23,265 bases of DNA. It comes from JBPOHE01 sp052035915. Its GTDB lineage: Bacteria > Pseudomonadota > Gammaproteobacteria > Chromatiales > Chromatiaceae. Every line of letters starts with the position of its first letter. Position 1 is the stretch's first letter. The notes beneath the pieces are model-generated. The model made no database searches. It worked only from the letters and a program-made list of their open reading frames with translations, and had not been told where the DNA came from. Shown here piece after piece: positions 22,162-23,265 of this stretch. The stretch spans positions 1 through 23,265 of the forward strand of contig JBPOHE010000091.1 of NCBI GenBank assembly GCA_052035915.1. Reading direction: 5' to 3'. A program made the position numbers and the translations under genes.

Positions 22162-22583
22162 GCGCCGAGACCCTCCTTTCCCGTCTTGACGGCGTCCGCG
22201 CTACCGGAGCCGGGCGCTATCTCGCCAAATGCCCAGCGCACCGAGACAGATCCCCATCGCTCAGTATCCGCGAAGTCGGCGACGGGCGAACCCTGCTGCA
22301 TTGCTTCTCAGGCTGCGCCCCGGCTGATGTCCTCGCGGCGGTGGGCCTGAACATGGCCGACCTATTCCCGGATCGTCCTCTAGACCACCACATCCCACGG
22401 GAGCGCGCCCCGTTCAACGCCATGGACATTCTGCGCGCGGTGACCTTCGAGGTCACGGTTGTTTGCCTGGTAGCGGCGGACCTCTTGAACGGGAAAACCA
22501 CCACCCGCGAAGGCTATGACCGCTTGAGACTCGCGGCAGACCGCTTGGATGAGGCGCTCGAACTCGCCGGAGGTGCGCAATGA
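22158..22583 (+). CDS. CHC2-type zinc-finger primase-like protein
   Basis: A 141-residue protein. The N-terminal 70 residues match the CHC2 zinc-finger module of DNA primases: YLAKCPAHRDRSPSLSI (Cys and His ligands), then LLHCFSGCAPADVLAAVGL (two further Cys). It ends after a helical region with DRLRLAADRLDEALELAGG. In phage and P4-like islands this module is often split from the primase-helicase and encoded just before it. Start and stop both overlap neighbours in ATGA. It probably assists primer synthesis at the element's origin. Confidence 0.85.
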   Translation: MSAETLLSRLDGVRATGAGRYLAKCPAHRDRSPSLSIREVGDGRTLLHCFSGCAPADVLAAVGLNMADLFPDRPLDHHIPRERAPFNAMDILRAVTFEVTVVCLVAADLLNGKTTTREGYDRLRLAADRLDEALELAGGAQ

Positions 22584-23108
22584 GTGGGAACACCGAGCGC
22601 GGACAAAAAACGCTTGATGAACGGGCGGTTGCACGACTTGAGCAACAATCACGAAAAAAGTTGACCTTAAATAGTGATGTAAATGGTTCCGATCCTTCCG
22701 TAGCAAGGCTTAGAAGGTTCCGCGATGGTTCCGCAAAGGTTCCGCAAGGTTCCGCAAGGTTCCGCAAACCTTGCTTTTAAGTCGGGATTCCTGATCAAGG
22801 AAACCGACCATGGACCACGGCGGCTGGTGGACTCGCTCGCGGCTGTGAGGGTGGCTGAGGTACTCAAGGATCAACTGGCCTGGGACGCGAAAGCCGGGGC
22901 CTGGATGACCTGGCATGACACCCATTGGGAACCGGGACTGACGAGCGAAAACGCGGATCAACTGCTCGCCCAGGCGTTGCACGAAGGGACACACCCGCTT
23001 GGTTTTCGAGCTTCATATCTTGGCGGTGTGGTGCAGATCATTCAAAAACGGGCGCTACTGAGGCGGGCGGACAACCTGGCCGGGATCGTGTCCCAGCACG
23101 TGGTGTAA
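22580..23108 (+). pseudogene. P4-like primase gene, frameshifted and interrupted
   Basis: The gene begins at ATG 22580, overlapping the zinc-finger gene stop. Its first frame reads MSGNTERGQKTLDERAVARL and stops at 22780. From 22725 a second frame carries the recognisable primase N-terminal domain, VRVAEVLKDQLAWDAKAGAW, MTWHDTHWEP, and VVQIIQKRALLRRADNLAG. The two overlap within tandem 10-bp GGTTCCGCAA repeats; removing one unit joins them exactly (GSANLAFKSGFL). After about base 23085 the homology ends: the last residues and stop (23108) belong to an IS256-family element end. The helicase part is missing or lies beyond the insertion. The second frame taken alone (ATG 22725) is less likely to be the native gene. 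Confidence 0.65.
22686..22765. repeat. Phased TTCCGC array (iteron-like)
   Basis: TTCCG(C) occurs at 22686, 22696, 22718, 22729, 22740, 22750 and 22760, with steps of 10, 22, 11, 11, 10 and 10 bases, so all lie on about the same face of the helix. The last copies are exact GGTTCCGCAA units. The array is inside the primase reading frame and could be an origin or regulator site, or a coding repeat for Gly/Pro/Ser/Ala. Confidence 0.75.
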
Positions 23109-23153
23109 GAAGCGATCAGACGGTCATCGACTCTGGCGAGGAAGGGAAGGTCA

Positions 23154-23264
23154 TCAGTTTGCGACCGCAGGCAAGCTGATGTTGGGATTCTCGCCGAGAT
23201 CGGTGAGGGTTTCCAGGGTGAGATAGCGACGCTGGAGAGACCACTCGTCGTTCTGCTCCAGGAG
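23154..23264 (-). CDS. IS256-family transposase, C-terminal end (partial)
   Basis: The minus strand encodes 36 residues to a TGA at 23154-23156: LLEQNDEWSLQRRYLTLETL then TDLGENPNISLPAVAN. This fits the C-terminus of mutator/IS256 transposases (EW..QRRY.TLET...). The rest, with the DDE residues, is beyond the window. The element end should lie between about 23080 and 23110, where primase homology stops; I could not fix the terminal repeat. It is an insertion into the island primase gene. Confidence 0.7.
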   Translation of the reverse strand, partial: LLEQNDEWSLQRRYLTLETLTDLGENPNISLPAVAN

Positions 23265-23265
23265 C

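Larger units (their letters stand above)
19683..23265 (+). mobile_element. P4-like integrative element in tRNA-Leu (runs off the window)
   Basis: The order tRNA 3' end, P4-type tyrosine integrase, AlpA-like regulator, small coupled genes, CHC2 zinc-finger protein and primase is the standard left half of P4-like satellite islands. The probable attL core lies within the tRNA 3' part (up to 19717), but its length cannot be fixed because the matching attR is outside the window. The replication gene is broken by a frame change and by an IS256-family insertion, so autonomous replication is probably lost, while the integrase looks intact. Confidence 0.8.

Overview
The window looks like a chromosomal contig of a GC-rich denitrifying proteobacterium. 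The nos cluster type and the dispersed intergenic palindromes suggest Gammaproteobacteria or a close betaproteobacterial relative. The genus cannot be fixed from this sequence, and the left edge looks like a contig end.

Layout. (1) 1-4422 is an accessory, repeat-rich zone. It holds a fold-back inverted repeat at the left edge, the 3' end of one collagen-like gene, a complete secreted collagen-like gene (about 100 Gly-X-Y triplets plus a glycine-rich C-terminal domain), a HicB/HicA-like toxin-antitoxin pair, several copies of palindromic intergenic repeats and a MITE-like element. (2) 4423-6702 (minus) encodes a large uncharacterised protein with one canonical EF-hand loop and C-terminal membrane helices, divergent from nosZ. 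(3) 6931-18355 (plus) is a complete clade II (Sec-type) nitrous oxide reductase cluster in the order nosZ, monohaem cytochrome c, dihaem cytochrome c, nosB, nosD, nosG, nosH, nosF, nosL, nosY, dihaem cytochrome c. (4) 18390-19210 holds intergenic palindromes and a truncated IS630-family transposase. (5) From the 3' end of tRNA-Leu(CAA) (19631-19717) to the right edge runs a P4-like integrative element: tyrosine integrase, AlpA-like regulator, small proteins, a CHC2 zinc-finger protein and a primase gene. The primase gene is broken twice, by a frame change inside 10-bp repeats and by an IS256-family end that runs off the window.

How the nos genes fit together. NosZ reduces N2O to N2 in the periplasm. 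NosD, NosF and NosY form the ABC-type machinery needed to mature the CuZ site, and NosL is the lipoprotein copper carrier. NosG and NosH (NapG/NapH-like ferredoxin proteins), with NosB and three c-type cytochromes, probably carry electrons from the quinol pool. Two perfect FNR-type boxes, one before nosZ and one inside the cluster before the first dihaem cytochrome, indicate oxygen-responsive transcription from at least two promoters. No nosR or nosX gene is seen, as expected for this clade.

Best leads: a palindromic element present twice, each copy 1-3 bp after a nos stop codon (after nosF and after nosY), with the nosL start apparently inside the element; a 37-codon ORF linking nosD to nosG by ATGA overlaps at both ends; a helically phased TTCCGC array in the island primase whose 10-bp unit would restore the reading frame if one unit were lost; and a structured palindromic element shared between 3.9 kb and 18.4 kb.
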